Positions 10,341 through 23,086 of a stretch of DNA of 64,000 nt are shown here, piece after piece (the first letter of the stretch is position 1; each line of letters starts with the position of its first letter). The notes below the pieces were generated by a model, which searched no databases, was not told the origin of the DNA, and saw only the letters and a program-made list of their open reading frames with translations. The position numbers and the translations under genes were made by a program. Source of the stretch: Guyanagaster necrorhizus (lineage: Eukaryota > Basidiomycota > Agaricomycetes > Agaricales > Physalacriaceae); assembly GCF_019112545.1 (NCBI RefSeq), contig NW_025064889.1, forward strand, positions 411,329 to 475,328, given 5' to 3'.

Positions 10341-13300
10341 TCAATAATCCATCTCATCAGCGTCGCTTTCATGCAGACCGGCCGTGTCCCGCAACCTACG
10401 ATCCATGATTTCAATGTAGGTCTGATTGTCTCTCCACTCATTATCCATCATATTCGAACCCTATCACTCACAATCAATGACTGCCGCGCTTTCAGCACAG
10501 TAAAGTAACGCACCAGAACTAATGACTTGAGCCGTTGCAGCACGGGCCGAAGTTTATTGCCTATGTCCTGCCGGAACGTTTGAGGGTCAGGCATAGACAG
10601 AAGTCTTATGGCATATGCTTTTTCGGAACTCTTTGTACGAGTCTCATCGCAATAGAATAGCATGTGCCTCCACAGCAATAGAAGAATCATCTCAGTAGTA
10701 TCTATCATATTTCATCAGAAGGAACGATATATGTGGGAAAATTCAATAAACTTACGGATTTCAGTCTTGATATCGTCTTGAAGGCCGTCTCTCATCCGTT
10801 CCAGCTCGCGACAGATAAACGAACGTTTTTGAGCAATGTCAAGATCCCGAACAATCACAGCGTCACTGCTGCGGACAACCTGGCTATATCTGTTAGCTTT
10901 CATTTCGTAACATTCAAAAAAACTCCCCTCCTCAATGTTCTCAACGCCAATATGGTCCTTCATAGCGAGTTCAGCAGAAATATCAGATATTTGCTTCAGG
11001 GTCTCAGCGAGATCATTGTAAACGACATTCAAGGCTTCAATGGCGTCCCCGAGTGTTGGCAAAGTTGCTGCGGAACTTGATTTTAAACCCAATATGGTAC
11101 TGGAAAGGCAGCATTCTCACCAATGAAGTGGGATCCCCGGTCGTCCAACCTTGGAACAGTAGTTATCGGCGAGAACAAGACATTGATTTCGGGTTCTATA
11201 TACCGGCGAGTTCATTTAGTCAATTTGAGGTATGATTTAAAAGTGTATGTGAACCTGTGTATTCGCTCGCGGAGCCAATGTATGCGACTAGTGCTTTTCG
11301 AAGCAGACGCTCCTTTTGGCGGACATTAACATCAAATCTAGTTTCCGAGCTGAAGCCTATATAGGAACGTCACTCGTTTGCTTTAAGGATAGGTAAGAAT
11401 AGCCTACCTGACGACAAAACACTTGCGCTGAGCATTTCAGCATCCGTAATCGGCCTCACATCTTGGGTCCAGCGTCCCGTGCCTAGGCATCGTGTAGAAA
11501 GGCTCAGCATCGCAGAATGAATAGCGCCGAATCCAGAATTCGTTGATGCCTATTCACGATTAGGAATGAAAGTAAGGACGCTCTTCTGTGACGCACCAGT
11601 TCAGTTTTTGGGACCAATGGTAACACGTTAGTGCAGAGAGTAACGAGTAAGTGGATCTCCTCCAACAAAGATAACGAGATATCATCAATCTCGTTTTTCA
11701 ACAGAATGACGATGGTCGGGCTATGCTTCGATAAGAAATCCAATGCTTGATTGCTTGCGGAAGAATGTTTGGAGCCTAACACAGCTACCACCGCATTCAC
11801 AAGTTCCAAAGCTGGCATGAACAGTTGGTGGTATCGTTGAACAGCAGAAGGTAAGAAAGAATCTTGATCTAATAGAATATTAGAGCGATTCAACGGACAG
11901 AAAGGCATGCAAACCTATAAACGCTTGGTCCCCTTCAGGTCTGGCATCAAGGAAGTCGGATTGAGCCAAGACCGTCACCACATTGGCTTCCAACAAGCGC
12001 TCGGCTCCGATTCTGCTCTGAGCAATACGGATGAAAAGAGACATTTTTGATTCGTAGACATAGAGAGCGTTCAGATCATCTGAAAAAGGAACACTGCTCA
12101 ACAATATATACGAAAACACCGAGACACTGTCCTTACCTGGGTCAGGTTTGAGAACTGATTGCAGTAGCAGATCGGATTCCGCAACACCATGAACAAAGTT
12201 GGACAGGATACCGTTGCGAACAAGGCACGACAGCACCGAATTCTGTTTTTCAGCAGCCGAAAGCTGACATAGTGATGTGAGCAGCATGAAGGCGACCGTC
12301 TTCCAAACTTCTGTGCCATCGATGGCATCGCGAGATATCATGGTGACGATTCTTTCAAGGTGACCCTTCATCAACGACAAACTGTTTACTTGTATCGGGG
12401 ATGTCAATGAACCAGTCTGACTCGGCTTTAAAGAGACACTATCGCCGAGGAAATTGTCGCGTGTGGAAGCGGAGAGTGACGATGATAGGGACGCTGACAT
12501 AGATAAAGAAAGAGAAGACGGATGTCGGAGCTGAGGCTTGCCAGAGGAAATGAGATGCACATAATTGACAATAGAGGCGTAGAGATTGCCACGAACGAAT
12601 TCCACGTGACTGTTCTCGAGAATGCAATCCAATATGTTCGTCAGGATAGCATACAGCCGCTCTGCAGGAAGACTACTGGTCTCATGATCCCCAGCAACTG
12701 TCTGGAGAATCACCTGGTGGTGTCTATCCTCTCGTAACTTCGTGATAGCAGAAAGGGTCATCTCTGCAAGCAAAACAGCCGTCGATTCCTGGAGATCGCT
12801 CGTTCGTATGATGGAGGGTAGAACGTGCAGCAAATCAAATAGCATATTCTCTCTGTGATCATGGGGTAGACGATGGAAACATCTCGTCAACGTCATGTCC
12901 AGCATCCTTCGCCATGATTCAAAGCCGGTGGCAGCGGCATGGACGATTTCGCGTCGATGGTTCTCCACAGCACAGCTCTCTAAGACGTACGCTGATTCAA
13001 ATGCTAGTTGCTTAGCATCAGGGGCAGCCATAACCGCGCTACGGGAGTAGAGGGCACGTCTTGCGGTGTTTAAAAGCATCAACAACGCGGACCGATCGAT
13101 AACTTCGCATCCAGAGACGTCTTTTCGTGTACAGGCGTGGAGATTCAGTTGCCCAAGGAACTTGAGTTCGATGTGTTCGACGGTCAAACTGTCCGTCCAG
13201 TCGAATGCAAGCGACTGGAGGAACTCGATAACCCTCATGTGCGACTGCCCCACCTCGTGGAACGTTCGTAACATTTCGTCTTCCCAATCGGCACGGTTGT

Positions 13301-16300
13301 CGTAGATGGGTTCGCTTCCGAACAATATGGAGAGAAGTTCAGCAACACCCTTTTGGTTACTCTTGTTAGAAAGAACATGGAGTTCTAATGCCACAAGATC
13401 GAATATCCATGACCTCGACCGGAGGAAGGAGCTGAAGGACGAAACGGTTGAAGTGACGCGTGATCCATCGCCGTAAAGGACTTCGATGAAAGGATCCGCC
13501 AGCACTTCAGGTGCCTGCGAAGGAACAGCAGCAAGGTGGCGAGCAAAGAAATCTTCTCTCGTCCTCAGGTACCTCATCGTAAATTCTGCGGTAGACTGGT
13601 CAGCAGACAGCTGGTATATGATCCTGTAGCACCTTTCCGCGAGAGCAGGAAGCCTGATGAACATCGGTGTCGCAAAGGGCGCAAGATCACGATCTTTGCC
13701 CTTCCCTTTCAACCGTGGGACACCAGCATTCAATAGATCAAGGATGACATTGACACACGTCTTTTGTGCACCCAGTGCATGAGGGTCCTGAACCTGCTGA
13801 TCCTTCTTCGTGCTTCCAAAGAGTAGGAAGTACGCGATATTGGGATGTGATTGTGTAGACTGTGTGTTCTGAATCAACAGTTCAAGAACAGAGAGTCTCG
13901 TAGCCTGACTCAAATCCGCAGATTCATCCATATCCGGGGCACCAGCGCCGGTGGTTTGTTCGGTGACTGCTTCCGCTACTATAACATCCTCTGTGGACTC
14001 GGTCTCTAAGATTTTCATGAATCCCGCTAAGATACGCTCGGAGTTATCGCTCTGCTCAATCAGGATAGCTAGATTGGGCAGAGAAGTCGAAGATGAAAGG
14101 ATACTAATGATTCGGACCGATAGCAAGACAAGCTCTGGGTATGCCAGATAGGCGACATACGAGGCGAGAGCAGGAACATATTGGGGACCAAATGACAATG
14201 ATTGGTCGAATTTCGTGAAGTGTGAGCGATGGTGGATCGTTCCCACGGCAGATGCACCTTCAAAATCAGATAGCAGAGGGATGAGAACATCTAAAAAGAT
14301 GTCCTGGATCTCGAGTACGCGCTGAACGATCCGAAGGACCCTCACAATTGTGCTGGCAAAGAAATGCTCCTCTCCGGCGAAGCCCTTGTCGAAACCTTCG
14401 ACACCTTCAACAAGATAAGACAGAATGCTGCGTTGGAGCCCTGAACTAGTCAGCATACGGCTCATCACATCATATCCAGGATGTATGAGAAGTGGAATTA
14501 AGGCATCGCCCTTTAGCTGACCATTCTCCGCTGCAGCAAGTAAAGACTCGAGATCAAAGCTGGCAAGACACCGCTCGATGAAACACAGACAGAGGTCATT
14601 CATCTTCCATCTATCTGTGGGACGCAAATATTCCCGCATCGGAATCTTGGCGAAAACGTTATCGACAACAAAGGCGACAAATGGACCAATGCCAGGCAAT
14701 CGGTATGGTTGCCCTAGGGTCTCCGGTATAGTTCCTAGAGTCTCCGATTCGAGAATACGATCCTTCAAAGACACTCGGCGCGCCGTGTGAATGAGTGTAC
14801 TGAGTAGTTTCAGGAATGGAATAGTTGCGGGATACAACCCGTGCGCAGCTTCTATCTCCTCGAGCTCCACCTCAACGCCCTTTGTTGGCAACAGGCCGGC
14901 TCGGAAACCGACTTGCAAACCTGCCCTGACATTGATCACCTCCAAACGTTCCATCATTGTCCAAACAGCACGACAAATCTCCACACCTGCCGGTCCTGCA
15001 CCGGGGTGACAGAAAGCAGATAGCGCCTCAAACAATGCACCTTTGAGTTCGAGTGGAATGCTCAGAGGTAACAGAGACACTAGAGTAGGAATGGCTCGGA
15101 AGTGAACATGCGAAGAAATGGCTATCCGAACGGGGATCGAGAAAGTGACGACAGTAGAGAGTAAGCGGAGGAAAGATTGTGCCAGTAAAACATCCTTTGG
15201 GCTAACCACCGGTTGCTGAGCTGGTTGAGGTGGTGGCATGGGTGGAGGTACTCCAAAGAGACTCTGACCGAGAGGTTGAACAGGCTGGGTACGGGTCGTG
15301 TTAGCGCTTGAAGCCCACGTATCCAGCACGTCGAACACCGTAGCCCATGAGAGCGTTGAGCCCGATGTAGATGACGAAGGTAGAGTGCTTCCCTGAATGA
15401 CCTCGCCTCCTCCACGGGCCAAAAAATTGTATGCCAGTTCGCTACTCTGCTGTCCCTTAGCCAGCCCCGCGAGCATGTCATACAATGTCATCATCATTGT
15501 CGTGTCATGAACCGGAGTTGACCATACTGCCCATTGCAAAAATGCCGGCAACTTCCCCGCGGTTGACTCCAGATATTCCATATAACTCGTATGAGTAGAA
15601 TCGACGGAAGGCCCAGAACCCCAAAATTGGAGGGCAGATTCAGCAGGCAGGCAGGAGTACAGGATGCCAATAAGCGAATACAACATGCCGATGTCAGTGC
15701 GCGGAGACGCAGTCGACTCTGGTGCCGCCGTAGAAAATCGAGAATGGTTGCCGCGAGTGCGATCTGTTCGAGCACTGGACAATACTACATCCTCTTGCCG
15801 CTGCTTGATTTTCCGTAGCTCTGAGGAGGCGTGCGTCAACAAAGACCGTATGAGGGTTTCAAACGCGTCGAGCACTGCGGGTTTGAAGTCGTCCGCCGGT
15901 ATATCTCTCTGTTCTACTTGTTCCGCTGACAATGTGATAGAGTTTAGTAGTGACGGCACGCTAGTGCTGCCCTGTTTCCTTTCTAGATGAATGATAGCAG
16001 CAGAAAGGTAAGCGAAGCAATCTCCTTGAACCGCGTTCCATATCTGGCTTTCCAGTTGGTCTGTCTTGAACCCATCCTGGTGCTCTATATTTGGATTTCG
16101 ATGCCTGAAGTCTGTCAAGAATAAGGTCCACTTCAATAACACGGTGGCTTTCAATCCCGGCTCCTTCCATATCGTTGATGGTCCCAATTTCTGCTTCATG
16201 TAAGACACCGTCACCGCATCGTTTGCTATACCATTGCGTAGATGTGCACCAAAACTTTTAGGATCAGCTGGATCGAATGCAGCGAGAATGGTGGCGAGCA

Positions 16301-17201
16301 TATAGTAAGTAATGGGATGGTTGGGATTAGAAAAGAGCCATTCAACGACGCGCATGATTCCAGAGGGAGGCAGAAAGCCCAGACGAGCCATGATGTGAAG
16401 AGTTGCAGCGAGATATCGCCGTTCGTACTTGAGGGACTCGTAACGGGCATTCAATATATCAGCACCAAGACTTCCAGTGCCTGGGTTTGCCATCAAGAGA
16501 GTGTATCCGAAACTAACACAGGACTCACCTTGCGCTGACGGTGCTATTGTGTTACTTCTTGCACTCTTTCTCGCAGCATCCGTCTTCGACAGTGCAGTTT
16601 CCAATGCCCTGAATTCTGTTATGATTTTCAGAGTTAGCGACTCTTCGATGCCTATGCCTTCTGACCCAATGCCTTGAAGCTCCTCCCTGACGAAACGATG
16701 AATTTGCGAATAGACGAGAGTGGCATCGGGGGTTTCGGCAATGATAGCTTCGTAGATGTAACGAAGGGAATCGACGAGATGGCGCCGCCTCTGGTGGTAT
16801 TCGGATATCGCCAATTCAATGGAGTCCACAGGCCCGACATTTGGGTTTTCGGCAACGACTTTTTGGAGTAGTCCAGCAATGTAGCGTTCGGAACAGTCCA
16901 GCTGCTGCGAAAGGAATATGACTTGTCGCGCAAACTCTGTGTTCACTGCGACTTGCTTTCCGTTAATCAGAGCCTTACCTACGCCCACAATTAGAGACGA
17001 CATCAAGGATAGAAATGCCTGATACGCACCAGACTCGACTTCTTTCTGTTCCTGCTGATTCCTTGCCCCAACATCAAAAAGCTTCAACAGACGCGGTTTA
17101 GCGACCATGAGCTCGTCAAGGAGTACTTGGCCACCATGGGCGACCTTTTTACCGCTGAGGGTATCAAAGAGGGCCTGACGAAGACGAGAAATAGACTCCA
17201 T
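10341..17201 (-). CDS. NUP192: Inner-ring nucleoporin Nup192/Nup205
   Basis: Scaffold nucleoporin of the inner ring of the nuclear pore, an alpha-solenoid that binds Nic96 and Nup53. The long first part is open from 17201 to 11915 and contains two likely introns that keep the frame (16528-16481 and 12136-12080). Further exons are 11868-11597, 11549-11408, 11356-11255, 11195-11121, 11067-10756, 10701-10514 and 10460-10341. The total is a multiple of three, about 2130 aa, fitting the family. Landmarks are I-N-G-K-Q-V-A-V-N, the nearby F-L-S-Q-Q-L-D-C-S-E-R-Y near the N-terminus, Q-D-S-F-L-P-S-A-V-Q-R-Y-H-Q-L-F, and an acidic end. The start M-E-S-I-S-R-L at 17201 is preferred; an in-frame ATG at 17267 would add 22 basic residues. 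Within exon 11067-10756 a 14-residue stretch could be a retained short intron, but every spliced alternative I tried hits a stop. Confidence 0.93.
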
Positions 17202-17682
17202 TGAGCCCAATCTGCCGCCACTGAGGACGTTGTTCTTCTTTACGCGCCTACGCGTAAACCCAAACAAGGCTCAATAACAAAGGTCCCGTTTTGGAAGGTC
17301 AGACTTCCTCTCAATATTTATATGCGTCCTCCGACTCTTTAAGAGTACAGGACACATACAAAGCCATGGCGTTGCTCGTTGGTGCTTCATTCGACAAGCA
17401 TCAATAATTTTGTGTTGCTTATATACTTGAAATAATAACACAGAAGCGAAAATGGTACACAGCAACTTCCATGATAGTTGTCTTCTCTTTATAATTCAAA
17501 GATAACACTCGCGCAGAGGGTGACGCATAGCAAGGTACTTTACGTTTTCTGTAGTAAGAAAATCACTGACTACTAATGGTATCCCAGAACTATTTCATGA
17601 TCGTTGGCGTTATTATTGAATCAGGCAGCGCTTGTAGGACTCGTGCACTATTCACGCCTTAGCCCTTTTGACTCCAAACATC
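17202..17682. other. Divergent promoter region NUP192 / broken helicase
   Basis: About 480 bp upstream of NUP192 and of the dead helicase. It is moderately AT-rich. I see no gene or structural RNA in it. Confidence 0.5.
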
Positions 17683-20600
17683 ATGTCGAACGACTTGGAC
17701 GCCCGGACTACACGACTGTATGGAATCTTCGAAAATGTCTTACAAGGCAAGCAGTTGGAAAACCAAACCAGCTCCCGATTCCTCGAGGCTCTATGCCTTC
17801 ACACAGATCCTCCCGCCTGCATCGATAGGATACTTGAGGGCAATATCAGGCTTTCCTCCTTGAGAACTGCATTTCAATCCAATACAACGACCTGTTTTCT
17901 TAACGGCCTAGCTACAGATGCCCTCATTTATCTCCAGAATCCAGACATCAGAATGGTCAGTTGCGGTCAATTTCTCACAAAGATCCTGCTTGTCATCGTT
18001 GATCCCCCGATCTTCTGGGACGCGTTTGTCGAGGCGTTCAAAGCCAAGCAGCTCTCCTAGAAGGCGCAGCAATATTTTGCATGGTTATTGCATCAGCTCA
18101 CAGTTGCTCGAAGCGACAATGCGTCCCCTTACGTTCCACTTGTGGAAGAGATGGTCCCCCTCTTCACATCTTCCCCTCCCCTGTATATCCGCACCATTGC
18201 TCAAAAAATCCGTTGTTTCATCTCCCTTGCCTCCACCTGTCCCGGTATCGTTTTTCATGGTGACCTTCATCCTGGCGGCCGGCATGATATGATTTTCCAG
18301 ACTTTCGTCAAATCGCTATCCTACCTACTCCTGACGAGATCGCGTCCATAGAAGCGCCCTTTCTCCGCCCTAGCTGGGCGCTTGATGACCCTGGTATCGA
18401 AGATCATCGTGAGGCGCTGTATCTGGACAACCAGTTCAGGTTAATGCGTGAGGACATGATCCATGAACTGCGGAAAGAACTCCATATCGTACTCGATAAA
18501 CAGACAGGCCGAAAGCATCGAGGTTTGGTGGTGCATAGGATGAAGATAATCGGTGTCAACCTAGGTGATGACTTTAGGAGGAAGAAATTTGCGGTCAGCT
18601 TTCGCTGTGAGGATGGATGCTCTTCCACAGCTTCGAAAGCTGGACAGTCACTCCCAGCGAAGGGCATATCTGAAGAACAACACCCGGCTGTTGAAGTATC
18701 AGTCGTTGACTTGCTTGATGGTTGGCGAATCTTTTTCAGCGTTTCCTTGTGTTCGTCGAGACAAGGAGCTACCGGCAAAAAGGCCTCCAGAGATTGTGTT
18801 AGAATTGGAGGACGAAACGTCAATCATCAGTTTACTGTTGAAGATGAGACCATCTACTCTGTTCAAGATATTACAGATTGACACCGCTCTCTTTGCTTAC
18901 GAGCCTGTGCTGAATACTCTGAAGCGCATGCAGGCGTTTCCGCTTTCCCGAGAACTCTTATTCTGGAGAGAGGGTGATACTATGGGTAGACCGGACTATC
19001 CCGTTGGTTTGCGCAAAGCCATCTCCGCACTGGACAAGAGTGTGGGTGATTTATGTGACGTAATTCACTTAGATAAACCAATCGTTCTGGACCAATCACA
19101 GAGGGTTTCTATTATATAGGCTCCTCCAGGTATGCTCATTATCCATAGAAACCTTACTTCTTATTCAGAGTCCAATCACGGTTGAACCGCTAGGCACTGG
19201 GAAATCGTTTATCGGCGCGCTTCTGGCCAAAGTTATCCACGATTCCTCCGATCTGAAAATCCTTGTAGTCTGTTACACCAACCATGCGCTGGATCAATTC
19301 CTCGAGGAACTCCTTGACATTGGGATACCTATTGAGCAGATGGTTCGCATGGGTGGAAAGTACACATCACAGACAAAGTCTATGGCCCTTCAACATCAGC
19401 GAAGCCCAACTCGCTTCACTGGCGATGACCATTCGGTCATTAACCAGTGTACAAGTGAAATTGAACGGCTATCGAAAATCTTGGAACGTTCCTTCTTGAA
19501 AAATCTGCAGTCGGATATCCCGATTGAAGACTAGATGCGCTATCTGGAACACAGCCAGCCAGCCTTCCACAAGGCTTTTCAAATTCCACCTTCAGAGGAC
19601 GGAATGATGATTGCAGATGAAAAGGGACGTGCAGTTGATGAATATTATCTTTTTTGCCAGTGGAAAAGGGCTATGATGCAGGTGTGTTTCAAAACAAGCA
19701 GAATACCCGCGATGCCTCTGATAATGGCTAAGGAAATACGCCAAAGCCATCTTTCCAAGTGGGAAGACAGAGCAAGGAGGGTGGCTAATGTAATACTTTG
19801 TCGCCAGATCCTCCGCTATAACGATCTAATCAATCAATTGACCCATAAGTTTCGAGTGTGGGATGCCGCGGTCCTCCAAAACAAGCAGATCATTGACTGT
19901 ACGACTATGGCTGCCGCCAAATATGGCCTCGATCTACAAGCAGCCGCTTCTGATGTCGTGCTCGTGGAAGAAGCCGGAGAGGTTCTTGAGAGCCATATCG
20001 TGACGGCCTTAGGAAAGGCAGCCAACCAGCTTATCCTAATCGGCGATCACAAGTAAGTCCATTCATGATTCATGACCATCGGGAAGAAACAATGACTTTC
20101 ATAGGCAACTTCGTCCCAAGGTGAATAATTATGATCTCACAGTGGAAAAAGGCGAAGTCTACGACCTCAACCGGTCTTTGTTTGAACGCCTTGTTCTAAA
20201 GGGGTACCCACATCAGACGCTCCATACTCAGCATCGCATGCGCCCTGAGATTTCGGCTCTTGTTCGCCATTTGACATACCCCAATCTTCGTGATGCTCCC
20301 AAAACCCAGAACCGTTCTCCTGTACGTGGCCTCCGTGATAACATCGTTTTCATCAACCACCGTCACCTTGAAGATGGTAGTCTGCAGATCATGGATTGTC
20401 GTGACCTGGGCTCCACATCTTCGAAGCAGAATCTGTTCGAGGGCAGGATGGTACTGAAGATCGTCAAGTATCTCGTTCAGCAAGGATATGATTCCAGCCA
20501 AATGGTTGTGTTGACTCCGTATCTTGTTCAGCTTCATAAGCTTCAGAGAGGGCTCAAGAATGAAGTGGACCCTGTCTTGAATGACATTGATTCATATGGA

Positions 20601-21357
20601 CTCGTACGAGCCGATCTTCTCACGCTCGAAGAGGCACAATCACGCAAGCGATCCCGTCTTCGACTTGCAACCATCGGTATGAACGTTTTGATGAATTTGA
20701 TTTCCTCCTTCAATTCTGATTAGTTCTCTTCAAGACAATTATCAAGGCGAGGAGTGCGACGCGTCATTGTATCATTAACTCGAAGTAACGTTGATCGTGA
20801 CGTTGGTTTTATGTTCGCCCCCGAACAGGTCAATGTTTTGCTCTCTCAAGCTAGAGATGGTCTAATCATGATCGGAAATTCGGATACTTTTACACAGGCA
20901 CGAAAAGGAAGAGCACTTGGCAACAACTCTTCACCGTGTTGAGAGACCGAGGCCATATCTACGATGGACTGCCGGTCAAGTGTGAACAAGCATCCATACC
21001 GGACTACGCTGCTTGGTACAGAGGTACAGTTTGAAAAGGGATGCCCTGATGGCGGATGCTCGGAGCCATGGCAAGTCCCCAATAACTCTTTAGGCATCAC
21101 GTTGCTAACTCTTTGACACTTCAGCGGCGCCAAATTAAATTGTGGCCAATACGTGCCCATTCCTGTGCCATCGACTCCAGGACCATTCAAAGATGCGCTG
21201 TCACCAAAAAATCACAAGTCGATGTCCAGAAGATCATGTTCAGTCGAGGAGTGTAGCGAACTCGTCCTTCAGTGCCGCAGATGTGGAAATATTCGCCAGA
21301 CGACAGGAGGAGCTTCCTCAAAAACTGGACAGGGAGTCAAAATGTAGGGCATTAATT
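17683..21357 (+). pseudogene. Broken ZNFX1/NFX1-type zinc-finger SF1 helicase
   Basis: The translated pieces follow the fungal ZNFX1-like helicase order. An N-terminal helical part comes first, then G-G-R-H-D, L-D-N-Q-F-R-L-M-R-E-D-M, L-S-R-E-L-L-F-W and a P-loop (about 19187-19207, L-G-T-G-K-S). Next are V-V-C-Y-T-N-H-A-L-D-Q-F, V-E-E-A-G-E-V (Walker B side), G-D-H-K|Q-L-R-P-K, H-R-M-R-P-E-I, V-V-L-T-P-Y-L and V-S-L-T-R-S-N, and finally Cys/His zinc-finger remnants. It is not functional as it stands. There are in-frame TAG codons at 18058, about 19117 and 19532, and frame changes near 18287, 18615, 20758 and in the zinc-finger part (after 21140). Introns are kept, including GC-AG 21071-21124, so it is a decayed gene copy rather than a retrocopy. 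Family role (known): RNA surveillance and small-RNA pathways in animals; unclear in fungi. Confidence 0.88.
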
Positions 21358-22113
21358 CTGGATGTTCGACGTCCCTCAAATCCTTGGGGTCTGTCCAATC
21401 CTGGTCAGATACAAGAGAGGACAACCTTTACTTCCTGGCGTCGAAGCGGTACCGATGCAAGCAAGGAAGACAATATGCATGAGAGGACAGACTCTCCGAC
21501 AATGAGCACGTCTTCTATGCTCAGCAATTCTCCTTCAGTCACAGCCCAAGGTAAGTGAGTCATCATCGGCAACCTATAAGTTCTTGTTATTCAATTCCAA
21601 TTTCATACTAGGATCCCGCCAGCGCAAACCGCTTCGTCTCTACCCTCGAACTGGACCTTTGGAATCAGGTTTTGCGAAACCGGATGCTTCATCATTTGAT
21701 ACCGATGCTGATACCACTCGGATAAGCGAAACGAAGGCCATTCAGGGGGGTTCGGCTGATGCTAAGCAGAATATTGAACGGGGCGTGGACGAGTTGTTTG
21801 TCACTAGGGATCTGGCGACGGCAGAGCATTATTTCTCTTTGCTTTCCCCAGGGTTTCATTACCTCTTCGTTGAGAAGCTGGTATGAAAAATCGTCAAATC
21901 GAAGAGATCGGATGCTCAGCTGGTAGTTGGGCTTTTTGCCCGTGTTTCCAGCGCACGCTGGCACCTTTGCTCCCGCAAAGTTTTCGAGGAAGGATTTAAC
22001 AGGGTTGCCAAAGATATCGACGACATCGCTATTGATCATCCCATGGCACTCGAGTTGATGCACCTCATGAAAAAGGGTGCGGCGTTCGACGAGGCGCATC
22101 GGGCTAGACTCTG
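21358..22113 (+). pseudogene. Broken eIF4G-like linker plus MA3 domain fragment
   Basis: After the zinc-finger remnants the reading changes character. A Ser/Pro-rich piece (about 21360-21550) is followed, across a GTAAGT...CTAG intron (21553-21611), by a basic segment with L-Y-P-R-T-G-P, as in eIF4G linkers. Next comes a helical repeat with E-R-G-V-D-E-L-F, R-D-L-A-T-A-E-H-Y-F and F-V-E-K-L-V. An in-frame TGA at 21884-21886 follows. The same frame then goes on with S-D-A-Q-L-V-V-G-L-F-A, F-E-E-G-F and D-I-D-D-I-A-I-D-H-P and stops at 22111-22113. This pattern matches the MA3 fold of translation initiation factor eIF4G (eIF4A binding). It lies in the same direction directly behind the helicase remnant. 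It may be a separate decayed fragment or the tail of a chimera; both are inactivated. Confidence 0.7.
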
Positions 22114-23086
22114 ACACACTTTCAATGTGAAAGATTGCAGTCCTAGTCTCTCTGGCACGTAAAGCCAACCAAGCGGGAGTTGGTGATCGGGACCTAATCT
22201 CTATATTACTATCATATTTCTGCAATGCTCAGGCTGTTGGATTTACGGTAGTCTATATATTCTTCTACGACTTGCGTCTCATACTTGCCATGGTCATCTC
22301 AAATTCTCATTCTTGAGTAACGTCTTTAATCTACCGAAGTTCGGGTCGTGGGTACATTATCAGCACGACATGTCGGGAGGCCGCATTTAGGACCGGTACG
22401 CTTGTTTGTCCACGACGTCTTGATGATCTTTCGAGTCGTACAAAGTGCTACTCGGTCAATACTTCGTATCTCTCATCTGCTTTTCAGTTTCATCCCAGAT
22501 TGCTTAGGGCGGCTCTCCGTTATCTCCCCCGGATTTGCATGTAAGTTGTCAAGGATGTGTTTATATCTCCATCTGATGTACCCACCGCGTTTCAAGACCA
22601 TGCACTGTTCTAATACTGCGCCATCATCATCACGATATCGGCACGCTACTATAATTATTGAGGCCTTGAGGCCTCCTCCTACTAGTCTCCCCTAGGTGGA
22701 CTGTCAAATCTCTCGGCAGACCACCCTCCCGATCCCAAACGCTCGCTTTCACAGATCCCGATCAATCATGTTGATGTATGTCTGAAGGCCTGGACCCAGC
22801 AACCTCCTAAAGCATCCCAAAGGAAATACTGCCTCTAAAACGGCGCGAGAAGCCAATGCCAGCATATGCAAGCAAGCCGGACGTCCAGCATCGAAGGTCA
22901 TTTATCAGTCCGAAATGAATGCAAACGAAAGAGATCCAGAATTAACATACCACACCGCAGGGTCCCTATTCCTTTTTGAGGACATTGAACGCTCCCCGAA
23001 AACAATCGGCGTTCCTTGGAACGACCCTCAGCGCCAATCAGAAACGACGAGCCGAGATCAAACTAAAAAATCCTGTCCCAGGGAAG
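22114..23086. other. Intergenic region without a supported gene
   Basis: Almost 1 kb between the MA3 remnant and the glycoprotein gene. The frame at 22348-22695 is arginine/proline-rich without motifs and looks random. No RNA gene or transposon end is seen. Confidence 0.5.

Noticed and set aside
11549..11597. Frameshift in the NUP192 C-terminal region
   Set aside because: A 47-nt GTGCGT...ATAG intron (11596-11550) explains it and keeps the conserved sequence.
22348..22695. 115-aa frame after the MA3 remnant
   Set aside because: Random-looking composition, no motif and no splice support.
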